Of a stretch of 44,678 bases of DNA, positions 38,286 to 44,678 are shown one piece after another. A program made the translations under genes and the position numbers. Positions within the stretch are counted from its first letter, which is position 1. Each line of letters begins with the position of its first letter. The notes under the pieces are model-generated. The model did not search any database and was not told where the DNA came from. It saw only the letters and a list, made by a program, of their open reading frames with translations. Source of the stretch: a virus. Where the stretch lies: positions 1-44,678 of IMG/VR virus record IMGVR_UViG_3300034093_003569. One strand, written 5' to 3'.

Positions 38286-39009
38286 GTAAAAAGAACAAAC
38301 GATTGCCATTATCTTTTTTGAAAGTTACTAACTCAACTCCGCAGTCATTAGCTACACGCTGGGCTGCTTCAAAATCCCAAGGGAATATATGAATCCATGG
38401 GCCGTTCTTGTGCGTCTCTCCTGGATTAGCGCGAACATAAATTTGCCCACCTGGTGCAGTTATCTCAACAACCTTGCGAAAGCTAGCAATGATATCTTCA
38501 TACTCGCCAAAATTGATGCTACCAAGTACTATTACTGCGTCATAAGTATCAGGTTCTACATCGTATTCTAAGATGTCTACCATGTAGTCAGCACTACTGT
38601 TAAACTTGTCTATTCCAACTAAATTAGGTATGTGTGGTTTGAATTGATTATATCCACATCCAACATCTAGAACTTTTTTGGGATTGAGTTTATTAATCTC
38701 TTCTACAATACCCCATCCGGTATACTGATAGATATCAGTTTTGGGTTGCCATACTCCACTACCCCAAAAACGTGTAGCATATTTTGTGTCGATATCTTCT
38801 ACTAGATCGGCTACTGACCCTTCTAGATTAGCAATAACATCAAACGTATCTTTTATATCTTGTTCAAACTTTTCAATACCTGTAAGAGTCCAAGGTAAAG
38901 ATTTGATATTAGTATCTTTATTTAGATTACTGCGAATATCTATCCAACGTTCTAAACTAAAGGCATCATCTAAGTTTTTTAGGATATATGTTAAAATTTT
39001 CGTATTCAT
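38272..39009 (-). CDS. Class I SAM methyltransferase
   Basis: 245 residues. Motif I is VLDVGCGYNQF (113-123), strand 2 ends in VGIDKFN (131-137), and AVIVLGSINFGEYEDI forms the motif IV region, followed by GGQIYVRANPGE. The N-terminal 100 residues are a helical cap. The core GCGxNxFK is shared with the methyltransferase inserted beside nrdA. No DNA-target motif is seen, so sugar, lipid or small-molecule methylation is likely. Its start shares one base with the stop of the gene upstream. Confidence 0.78.
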   Translation of the reverse strand: MNTKILTYILKNLDDAFSLERWIDIRSNLNKDTNIKSLPWTLTGIEKFEQDIKDTFDVIANLEGSVADLVEDIDTKYATRFWGSGVWQPKTDIYQYTGWGIVEEINKLNPKKVLDVGCGYNQFKPHIPNLVGIDKFNSSADYMVDILEYDVEPDTYDAVIVLGSINFGEYEDIIASFRKVVEITAPGGQIYVRANPGETHKNGPWIHIFPWDFEAAQRVANDCGVELVTFKKDNGNRLFFLLEKK

Positions 39010-39614
39010 TACTTACCTTTAAGCTCAAAATCTAGTAGATATAATAGACTACAAATTGCATGAGCTAAGTGGCTAATTCCTGATTCTGGATCAATTTTCT
39101 CACCTTGCATATGCGTAGAAAAATGTCTCATGGTTGCCGCTTGATATCTTACAGCTTCCACTTTTTCCCAATTAAATCTATCATATTTAGCTGCTCCATA
39201 AGTTAAAACTTTAACTACTTCATCTACTGCTGCAAACGGCAATAGTGAATAATCAGGTTTACCGTTATCAAACTTCATACCTTCTGCTGTAGTATTTAAC
39301 ACATCGTCAATAGTTTCATAAGTAGTATGATTATGTTCTACATATTTAATTTCTGTAGAGTCAGGCATCAAACTGTAATTAGCGGGCATAAGCTTTACGT
39401 AAGCATCTAAATTTAAATCAATATTCATAGTATTCTGCTTATTATCAATAGTTATTTCTGCAGGTTCCATATCATCAATATGTTTATTCGATTCTAATAA
39501 TGCTTCGTTTGTACTAATTGATGATATGATAGAAGACTTGTTATCTTCCTCTTTAGTTTTGCGTGCTATAAAAGCTGCGTAGCTTTCAGACTCATGCGTA
39601 GATACTTTACTCAT
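39009..39614 (-). CDS. dATP/dGTP diphosphohydrolase-like (DUF5664 type) protein
   Basis: 201 residues. The C-terminal half has the family's conserved order: GMKFDNGKPDYSLLPFAAV, VKVLTYGAAKYDRFNWEKV, then ATMRHFSTHMQGEKIDPESG and HLAHAICSLLYLLDFEL. The last of these provides His and acidic residues of an all-alpha phosphohydrolase. The first 110 residues are variable and acidic. Database members are annotated as dATP/dGTP diphosphohydrolases, so a nucleotide-pool role is plausible but unproven here. It is coupled by single-base overlaps to both neighbours. Confidence 0.7.
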   Translation of the reverse strand: MSKVSTHESESYAAFIARKTKEEDNKSSIISSISTNEALLESNKHIDDMEPAEITIDNKQNTMNIDLNLDAYVKLMPANYSLMPDSTEIKYVEHNHTTYETIDDVLNTTAEGMKFDNGKPDYSLLPFAAVDEVVKVLTYGAAKYDRFNWEKVEAVRYQAATMRHFSTHMQGEKIDPESGISHLAHAICSLLYLLDFELKGK

Positions 39615-39922
39615 TATTTTACCTTGCGTTTAATTGCTTCTAGTAATTTCTGTAAATTTTCTTTTTTATTAAGATTAGTGCCATCTACTCCTAGACCTAG
39701 TAGTATTTCTAATTCTCTGAGCATTACCTTTACAGTTAGTGACTTATCTTCTTCTTCAATTTCTGGCTTCTCATACATTTTAAGTTGCACTAACTTACTT
39801 ATAACACTTCTATAACCTTTAGAGAAGTGAGATGCCAATTTATGCACGTCTTTTACTCCGTCATCTTTATATAACTTAATTAATTCTGCTTCTTGTTCAT
39901 CATTCCAAGCTTTAATACTCAT
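39614..39922 (-). CDS. Small HTH DNA-binding protein
   Basis: 102 residues. The N-terminal module (WNDEQEAELIKLYKDDG, then HKLASHFSKGYRSVISKL, ending near residue 50) is a Myb/SANT-like HTH closely resembling one module of the repeated protein at 31384-32067. The C-terminal half is charged and probably helical (LTVKVMLRELEILLG), suitable for dimerisation. It probably regulates transcription or binds replication DNA. It overlaps the PC4-like gene by 11 bases. Confidence 0.65.
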   Translation of the reverse strand: MSIKAWNDEQEAELIKLYKDDGVKDVHKLASHFSKGYRSVISKLVQLKMYEKPEIEEEDKSLTVKVMLRELEILLGLGVDGTNLNKKENLQKLLEAIKRKVK

Positions 39923-40190
39923 CGTCGTTCTCCAAATCTAATTCTAATTGTGTATCCCATCTATATTTCATTGCAACAGCTTCTCCTGCATCTTCTAAGA
40001 GAGGTATTAATGAACTAACCTCATCTGCAGGAATAGAGAAACCAGATTTAGTAGGATACCACTGGCCTGTATCACCGTCCATAGAGTACTCTCTAATATG
40101 TAAATACAATTTATCTCTAAATTCATTAATTGTAACTTTTACTGCATTTCCATTTGGCTTATGGAAAGCAGTACCAAAATCAATATTCAT
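39912..40190 (-). CDS. PC4-like ssDNA-binding transcription coactivator homolog
   Basis: 92 residues. The core VKVTINEFRDKLYLHIREYS (18-37), then WYPTKSGFSIPADEVSSLIP (44-63), matches the PC4/Sub1 fold: strands followed by a final helix (LIPLLEDAGEAV). PC4-like proteins dimerise to bind ssDNA or melted duplexes and can assist transcription or replication; phage members exist. The acidic end (ELDLENDDEY) is typical of ssDNA-binding proteins. It overlaps the oxygenase gene upstream by 11 bases. Confidence 0.75.
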   Translation of the reverse strand: MNIDFGTAFHKPNGNAVKVTINEFRDKLYLHIREYSMDGDTGQWYPTKSGFSIPADEVSSLIPLLEDAGEAVAMKYRWDTQLELDLENDDEY

Positions 40191-40782
40191 TAATAATAAA
40201 ATCCTTTTTATTATATAAAAAGTCTTTAAGCCAGTCAGTAACTGGATGCGCTTTAAATACTTGAACTAAAGCGTATCTAATCTCATTATCAGAATTATTT
40301 TCCATTGAATGTTCTACTAAATCAGGATCAAATAGTATACTCTCACCTTGCTTTAAACTAAATATACTAACGGCGCCGTTTACTTTAAATCTATATATAA
40401 AATCTTTACTCTCACTTAAAGCTGTTATAAGCCTAAGTCTATAATCTTCTTTATTTTTAACTGCTGTATTGTTACCATCTACATGTAGAGGTATAACTTG
40501 TTTAGGTTCTTGTTTATGCACTCTGATCCTAGTAGTTTCAAACTGAAAATAATCAACTAGAGCTTTGACTTGAGGTATTTTATCATATAAAGCAGTAAAT
40601 TTAAAATTTTCTGGCAGTTCTAGTGGTGCAGACCTATAAAAGTCGTAGACGCTGCCACTCTCGCTCTTGATTGCGATAGCGTCTACATTTCCTGCAAGAT
40701 CATAATCAGTATGTTCTTTGAAGTTTAGCTGGTTAACCCAGTTATTCTGTAAGATTAGTCTCGTCTTTGCTTTCAATAGCAT
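40180..40782 (-). CDS. 2OG-Fe(II)/aspartyl-hydroxylase-like oxygenase
   Basis: 200 residues. The iron-binding H100-x-D102 is in VIPLHVDGNNT, the distal H158 in DLVEHSMENN, and R169 near the 2-oxoglutarate site in EIRYALVQVF. LKQGESILFDPDLVEHS is the strand pattern of aspartyl/asparaginyl hydroxylases. It begins with ATG at 40782, giving a long 41-base overlap with the small gene upstream; no later ATG is available. The target is unknown. Confidence 0.75.
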   Translation of the reverse strand: MLLKAKTRLILQNNWVNQLNFKEHTDYDLAGNVDAIAIKSESGSVYDFYRSAPLELPENFKFTALYDKIPQVKALVDYFQFETTRIRVHKQEPKQVIPLHVDGNNTAVKNKEDYRLRLITALSESKDFIYRFKVNGAVSIFSLKQGESILFDPDLVEHSMENNSDNEIRYALVQVFKAHPVTDWLKDFLYNKKDFIINEY

Positions 40783-40954
40783 CTGGTTCCATTGCTGTTG
40801 TTATTGTTTTAGAAGTTGATGTTAAAGGTTCTGCTGTTAATGACTTCCATCTAGCTATTGTAGCATCTGTTAACCCTTCATCATAGCCGTATACTTTGCA
40901 AAAACTTTTAAGTTCATCTTCACTGGTAAATAGTCTTAGGTTATCGTCTATCAT
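40742..40954 (-). CDS. Small acidic hypothetical protein
   Basis: 70 residues. The first half is helical with an HTH-like feel (TSEDELKSFCKVYGYDEGLT then DATIARWKS); the second half is Thr/Ser/Glu-rich and probably disordered. No family is recognised. It overlaps genes on both sides (14 and 41 bases), so its codons are under double constraint. Confidence 0.5.
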   Translation of the reverse strand: MIDDNLRLFTSEDELKSFCKVYGYDEGLTDATIARWKSLTAEPLTSTSKTITTAMEPDAIESKDETNLTE

Positions 40955-42308
40955 TTATATACTCCTTTATAGTACCGCCTTCAATAGGTCGATCTAAGTA
41001 GTCTTTTCCTAAAATCCATAAATTTGGATTTTTAGCATTTAGTTGACTAACCCATTTATTATAACAGTTACTTACGCCTTGTAAACCCCTAACGTAATGA
41101 GCTCCTACTGTATGAAATGCGTTACTCCACCATATAACAGAATCTTCCTCAGAAGTTACTATAGAAGTAAGTTTTTCTGGATTAACACATATATCTAAAT
41201 GTATATAAGTATGTTTTAATTTTCTATACCTATCCCAATGCTCTTTAATGGCTTTTTCAGATCCCCACCATTTTATCTCTCTTTGCCAAAGATCTTCATA
41301 GGTTTGATGCTCTGTTTCTATGCCGCCAGTTTCGTTTATATTATATGTAGATTTAGCCCATCTTAAAAACTCAGGATAGTCTTCCCCATCCCACTGCTGT
41401 AATAACATCTTTTTAAAAGCTAACGCCTGCTTACTGTAATCATAAAATACTACCTCTGTATTTTCTTCAAAACCAAAAGTATTTAATATCATATTAGGTT
41501 TAAAACTAGCCGCTACTGCGTATAGTTTTTTAATAGGTTTTTGTAGTTTAACATACTTTAAATCTGAGTAATTTTCTGTATTCCAGAAGAATACACAAGT
41601 AGGAGCATAAGCAACTATATTATTTATCCAACTTAATTGTCTTTCTAGTTCTTCAGCACTTTTATCTGGGTATAGATATACTTTAGACTCTCTAATCTTT
41701 GGATGAAAATTATATACAGTTAATCCATTCTCCAAACTCTTATTAATAAAATTCCAACCATCTACTAATGGGGTACACACACTAGTTTCGTCTGTTGGAT
41801 TTAAACTTAATGGAGTATAATCATCATGTATATCCATGGCATGTCTTAAGGCCTTAGTTACCACTTCTTCTTTAGTACTAGTTTTATCCCCAAAAACAGG
41901 TTTATCAAATTTTTCATAATATCTTAGATTAACTAGCATACACTGCTTATGTAACCCATAGTACCCTTTACCTTCGGGATTCTGGCTATTATTAGTTTCT
42001 TTATCCATTATATGTCCTGTGATAAAGAAATTCATATCTTTAATATACTTCTCAATAAAGCTAAAGAAATAGGCGTCTTTAATAATATGGCCTACAGACT
42101 GTACTATACAGTAGTCTACTCCATAGGTTAAAGCTTCGTCTAATACCTCATTAATTGATTTTTTTACTATTATAGGTCCAAAGTACTTAAATCTAGTAAA
42201 AAACTCAGTAATCTCTTTATACTTATCTTGTTGGGTCATATTACCTGACATACTTCTGTCATCATATATCCCTACAACATAATTTTTATTTAATCCCATT
42301 TTTCTCAT
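40941..42308 (-). CDS. Large hypothetical protein, possible two-domain transferase
   Basis: 455 residues with no family I can name with confidence. The N-terminal 150 residues alternate strand and helix (VVGIYDDRSMS, YCIVQSVGHII, FFITGHIMD), suggesting a Rossmann-like or GT-A-like fold. After a Trp/Tyr-rich linker, the C-terminal part has NTEVVFYDYSKQALAFKK and SVIWWSNAFHTVG. These resemble strand 2 and motif IV of a class I methyltransferase, although a clear glycine motif I is missing. It overlaps its neighbours by 23 and 14 bases. The ATG four codons in is an alternative start. Confidence 0.55.
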   Translation of the reverse strand: MRKMGLNKNYVVGIYDDRSMSGNMTQQDKYKEITEFFTRFKYFGPIIVKKSINEVLDEALTYGVDYCIVQSVGHIIKDAYFFSFIEKYIKDMNFFITGHIMDKETNNSQNPEGKGYYGLHKQCMLVNLRYYEKFDKPVFGDKTSTKEEVVTKALRHAMDIHDDYTPLSLNPTDETSVCTPLVDGWNFINKSLENGLTVYNFHPKIRESKVYLYPDKSAEELERQLSWINNIVAYAPTCVFFWNTENYSDLKYVKLQKPIKKLYAVAASFKPNMILNTFGFEENTEVVFYDYSKQALAFKKMLLQQWDGEDYPEFLRWAKSTYNINETGGIETEHQTYEDLWQREIKWWGSEKAIKEHWDRYRKLKHTYIHLDICVNPEKLTSIVTSEEDSVIWWSNAFHTVGAHYVRGLQGVSNCYNKWVSQLNAKNPNLWILGKDYLDRPIEGGTIKEYINDRR

Positions 42309-42918
42309 AGCTTAATTCTACTAATTCCTTAAATTTTTTATTAGGCTTACCGTGTACTATCATGTGATATCTATCTTCATCACTGTTATTAAATATTGCA
42401 TGAGTATTACCTACATCCAGTAAAAAAGCAGTTCCAGCTTTAAAAGGTACATAGCCATCATGACCCTGCATTTTAAAGTTGCAGCCTATAGGGTTATTTA
42501 ATGCTATATTAATTGGTGATAGTTTATTATCTTCTGAATCTGTGTGAGGAGTTATATATCCTTGTGGATCTAATAACATAAATCTAACTCTATAGTACGT
42601 ATCAAAAGGAAATATATCTTTAAAAAAGTTAGTAGTTATCGGGCATAGATCAGCTATTTCTGTCCAAGTATACGGAACGTCCTCATTAGATTTATACCCA
42701 TACTGAGCAAAATGATTAGTTTTTTCAGCTGATATACCATGTATACATAGGCTTCTCCAACCTTTATGCCTATAAGCTCCTTGATCTAAATCTCTATGAG
42801 CTACAAATAGATGCTTAACAGCTTTGGCTTCTGCTAACATAGCAGTATAATCAAATTCTAAATATAGCTTTAACCAAGGAAGTTTACTATCATTTACAAT
42901 CCAGTTATAATCTATCAT
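42286..42918 (-). CDS. Aspartyl/asparaginyl beta-hydroxylase family oxygenase
   Basis: 210 residues. The triad H125-x-D127 (GYITPHTDSEDN), H173 (VGNTHAIFNNS) and R183 (EDRYHMIVHG) is in the correct order for the family, with the conserved strand INIALNNPIGCNFKM between. Such enzymes hydroxylate Asp/Asn side chains or, in the LpxO branch, lipid A acyl chains. Both are plausible for a phage that modifies host proteins or surface. It overlaps the IscA-like gene stop by one base. Confidence 0.85.
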   Translation of the reverse strand: MIDYNWIVNDSKLPWLKLYLEFDYTAMLAEAKAVKHLFVAHRDLDQGAYRHKGWRSLCIHGISAEKTNHFAQYGYKSNEDVPYTWTEIADLCPITTNFFKDIFPFDTYYRVRFMLLDPQGYITPHTDSEDNKLSPINIALNNPIGCNFKMQGHDGYVPFKAGTAFLLDVGNTHAIFNNSDEDRYHMIVHGKPNKKFKELVELSYEKNGIK

Positions 42919-43394
42919 TATAATAAAGCCTCATTAAAAGCAAAACTAGTACCACACCCACAACTAGCTTTAGCTCCTGGATTATTTACAGTAAAAATAG
43001 TAGTTAATCCTGTTACTTTTACATCTATAATAGCACCATATACAAAAGGTAGGCTTTCTTTATCTACTACTGCTAGTGGGTTGGTATATAATGTAACCAC
43101 ATCATAGCTGCTACTGTCTATATTATTTACTACTTCAAACTCATAGTTAAAACCGCTACAGCCACCTCCGCTAACAGAAAACTTAAAATAGCTATCATGT
43201 GGCATATTTTTAATAATATACTGTTGAGCAGTTTCTGTTATTGTAGGTAGTTTACCTTGTACTTTATTATTTAGTATCGGAGGATTTCCATGAAAATCCT
43301 CTAATACTTTTTGTTCTAAAGACATACTTTTCGTTTCTGGTAAATTATCAAAAAAGTTATCTAAGTCTTTTAGGTAGTCTTCCGTTGATTTCAT
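42918..43394 (-). CDS. iscA: A-type iron-sulfur cluster carrier (IscA/ErpA-like)
   Basis: 158 residues. A 45-residue acidic leader precedes the A-type domain (about 110 residues). The three cluster cysteines are present: C79 in SGGGCSGFNYEF, and C145 and C147 in ASCGCGTSF near the C-terminus. It would deliver Fe-S clusters to apo-enzymes. The window encodes two radical SAM enzymes that need such clusters, a reasonable biological link. It overlaps the GT4 gene by 38 bases. Confidence 0.92.
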   Translation of the reverse strand: MKSTEDYLKDLDNFFDNLPETKSMSLEQKVLEDFHGNPPILNNKVQGKLPTITETAQQYIIKNMPHDSYFKFSVSGGGCSGFNYEFEVVNNIDSSSYDVVTLYTNPLAVVDKESLPFVYGAIIDVKVTGLTTIFTVNNPGAKASCGCGTSFAFNEALL

Positions 43395-44514
43395 TAAATA
43401 CCTCTATGTAGCTATCTACAACTATGGACCAGTTGGTTAAAGTATCAATACTTTTAACCTTATTAAATAGTTTCTCTTTCTCATGGCTAGAATACACATA
43501 TCTAAGAGCTTTATCAAGAAACTCAGCTGTAGGCTCATTAATAAAAGTGTGTGAGCTCATTAAACTAGTTGCATCGCCGGGTTTTAATGCAAATATATTA
43601 GGATCGGTAATATTAATAGCTTTAGTCTGCATTTGTAATTTAACACCTACATCATTAGGTATAAAATCATCTGTAGGACCACCACTAGATACGATAGGTA
43701 TACAGCCACAAGCTACAGCTTCTTGTATGTGCATACCAAAACCTTCAGCTCTATAAGGATGTACTACTACTCGACTTGCTTTAAATACATCAGACATTTC
43801 TTCATCTGATAAATCTTGGTTTAAGTAAACTATATCTGCGCAACCTGTTTTGTATTGCATTTTAATAATTTCTTGTAATACATTACTTTGCCCGTACACT
43901 TTAGGATTATCTTTAATAATAAGCTTAGCATTATCATATTTTTTAAAGCATTTACTCCATACATTTAGTAGTATGTCTAAACCTTTTCTCCATTGAGAAT
44001 TGCCTACATATACGAAATTAAACTTACTAGCATCAATACCTAAGTGTTCTACAGAATTACCAGCTTCTAGATTAAATAAGGAGTTATCGTATCCGTTAGG
44101 CACTACAAAACCATCTTTTGGATTCAATCCACCTTTGCTAAATACCTCATTAATATAGTGACTGGGTACTACTAAAGCGTCTGCAAATGTTTCAAACTTA
44201 TATTGCCACTCAAATGGTACTTTAGGATATTCCCAAGGTTGTATATAAATAACTTTAGTATTGTTACTTACAGGCCAGTTCCAAATAGGAGGATAAGTAT
44301 GTCTTACTTGAATGTCTGGGCTATCGACCTCTGGAGATTCAAGCTGCTTAAGAGTTTTAACAACTTCTTTATCAAGTTTAAAAACTGGATCATAGCTGTC
44401 TAGAGGTACAATTTTAATATTTATACCCTTTTTATGTAGTCCTGTTACTATGTTCCTATTAACAATACTTAATGAGTGGTTATCATAGAATTTACCAATA
44501 AATTCAATTTGCAT
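43357..44514 (-). CDS. GT4 family glycosyltransferase
   Basis: 385 residues, GT-B fold. The C-terminal domain opens with FVYVGNSQWRKGLDILLNVW and contains EGFGMHIQEAVACGCIPIVS, the GT4 donor-site motif with the E-x7-E spacing (FGMHIQE region). The N-terminal domain has VIYIQPWEYPKVP and ALVVPSHYINEVF. It uses a nucleotide-sugar to extend a glycan, on the host surface, phage particle or DNA. No membrane segment. The ATG at 44514 shares one base with the stop of the gene upstream. Confidence 0.88.
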   Translation of the reverse strand: MQIEFIGKFYDNHSLSIVNRNIVTGLHKKGINIKIVPLDSYDPVFKLDKEVVKTLKQLESPEVDSPDIQVRHTYPPIWNWPVSNNTKVIYIQPWEYPKVPFEWQYKFETFADALVVPSHYINEVFSKGGLNPKDGFVVPNGYDNSLFNLEAGNSVEHLGIDASKFNFVYVGNSQWRKGLDILLNVWSKCFKKYDNAKLIIKDNPKVYGQSNVLQEIIKMQYKTGCADIVYLNQDLSDEEMSDVFKASRVVVHPYRAEGFGMHIQEAVACGCIPIVSSGGPTDDFIPNDVGVKLQMQTKAINITDPNIFALKPGDATSLMSSHTFINEPTAEFLDKALRYVYSSHEKEKLFNKVKSIDTLTNWSIVVDSYIEVFNEINGRLPKRLR

Positions 44515-44678
44515 TAATAAGCTCCATGCTGTAAATAGTATGATTCAAGTTGCGCTAGCGGTAAAGCAAATAGCTTAGGCCATTGAGCAGCTCCTAGCCC
44601 TGATGTTTTAAAGTTATGTAGTTCTTGATAATTTTCAAGAGTAACTTTATCCCAAATTTGATAAAATGGATCTTTTTC
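44514..44678 (-). CDS. 3' end of a leftward gene (partial, runs off the right edge)
   Basis: The frame is open from the right edge to TAA at 44514-44516, giving 54 residues with the stretches DPFYQIWDKVTLENYQELH and LAQLESYYLQHGAY. Codon use matches the neighbours. The TAATG junction with the GT4 gene indicates cotranslation. Too little remains to name the family. Confidence 0.6.
   Translation of the reverse strand, partial: EKDPFYQIWDKVTLENYQELHNFKTSGLGAAQWPKLFALPLAQLESYYLQHGAY

Noticed and set aside
1-44678. CRISPR array, insertion sequence, integrase or attachment site
   Set aside because: No regularly spaced identical repeats, transposase or integrase motifs, or terminal inverted repeats were seen. 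The duplicated amidinotransferase block is a tandem gene duplication, not an insertion element.

Overview
This window looks like part of a large tailed double-stranded DNA phage genome (Caudoviricetes), probably marine. The evidence is dense packing with 1-40 nt gene overlaps, a low G+C content, a complete viral DNA replication and nucleotide-synthesis set, and the auxiliary genes typical of marine phages: thyX, phoH, mazG-like, nrdA/nrdB, an A-type iron-sulfur carrier, 2OG-Fe(II) oxygenases, radical SAM enzymes and glycosyltransferases. The host cannot be named from the sequence. The replication set resembles that of T5-like phages (family A polymerase, NAD-dependent ligase, D15-type nuclease, SbcCD pair), with T4-like additions (gp32-like ssDNA-binding protein, UvsW-like helicase).

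Layout. Positions 1-1478 are the end of a rightward block of small, probably structural genes: a beta-helix-like protein and three small proteins. From 1465 to the right edge every gene points left. The two blocks converge on a pair of stem-loops (1414-1439 and 1470-1485) that read as terminators for the leftward transcripts. Going left to right: 1465-3109 methyltransferase and MurG-like glycosyltransferase; 3134-8219 nucleotide metabolism and repair (thyX, dUTPase-like, 5' nuclease, resolvase-like, phoH, glutaredoxin, mazG-like, nrdB); 8262-11315 an inserted methyltransferase and nrdA; 11326-15013 the SbcC/SbcD pair with a PP-loop enzyme between them; 15014-15205 a structured non-coding gap; 15206-18257 oxygenase, radical SAM, glycosyltransferase and ssDNA-binding protein; 18294-28171 UvsW-like helicase, an aminotransferase/radical SAM couple, family A polymerase, primase, DnaB-like helicase and an HTH protein; 28234-32067 a tandemly duplicated amidinotransferase locus and a repeated-HTH protein; 32227-33966 NAD-dependent ligase; 34038-39009 a more G+C-rich cassette with sulfotransferase-like proteins, a complete sodium:solute symporter, an oxygenase and a methyltransferase; 39009-44678 a dATP/dGTP-diphosphohydrolase-like protein, small DNA-binding proteins, two more oxygenases, an IscA-like protein and a GT4 glycosyltransferase. 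There is no tRNA, CRISPR array or transposase that I can see, and no gene-free stretch longer than 192 bases.

The clearest new structure is the tandem duplication at 28907-31413. Two amidinotransferase genes about 80% identical are separated by a 41-codon chimeric ORF. Its start copies the start of the gene after the second amidinotransferase, and its end copies the end of the HTH gene before the first. Each copy is preceded by a stem-loop terminator with a TTGACA-17-TARACT promoter abutting it. A second structure is a leftover copy of the NrdA C-terminal CxxC tail at 8234-8257, which shows that the methyltransferase gene was inserted between nrdA and nrdB. Others are a possible pseudoknot leader ahead of the gp32-like gene, a hairpin-rich gap at 15014-15205, a UDG-like N-terminal domain on the DNA polymerase, and a DNA ligase without its zinc-finger cysteines.

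How the genes work together: the NrdAB/glutaredoxin/ThyX/dUTPase/MazG group would supply and clean the dNTP pool. Polymerase, primase, helicase, ssDNA-binding protein, ligase, 5' nuclease, SbcCD and UvsW would form a replication-recombination machine. The many transfer and oxidation enzymes (glycosyltransferases, methyltransferases, radical SAM, aminotransferase, amidinotransferases, oxygenases) probably modify a surface polymer, DNA or a metabolite; which one cannot be told from sequence alone.
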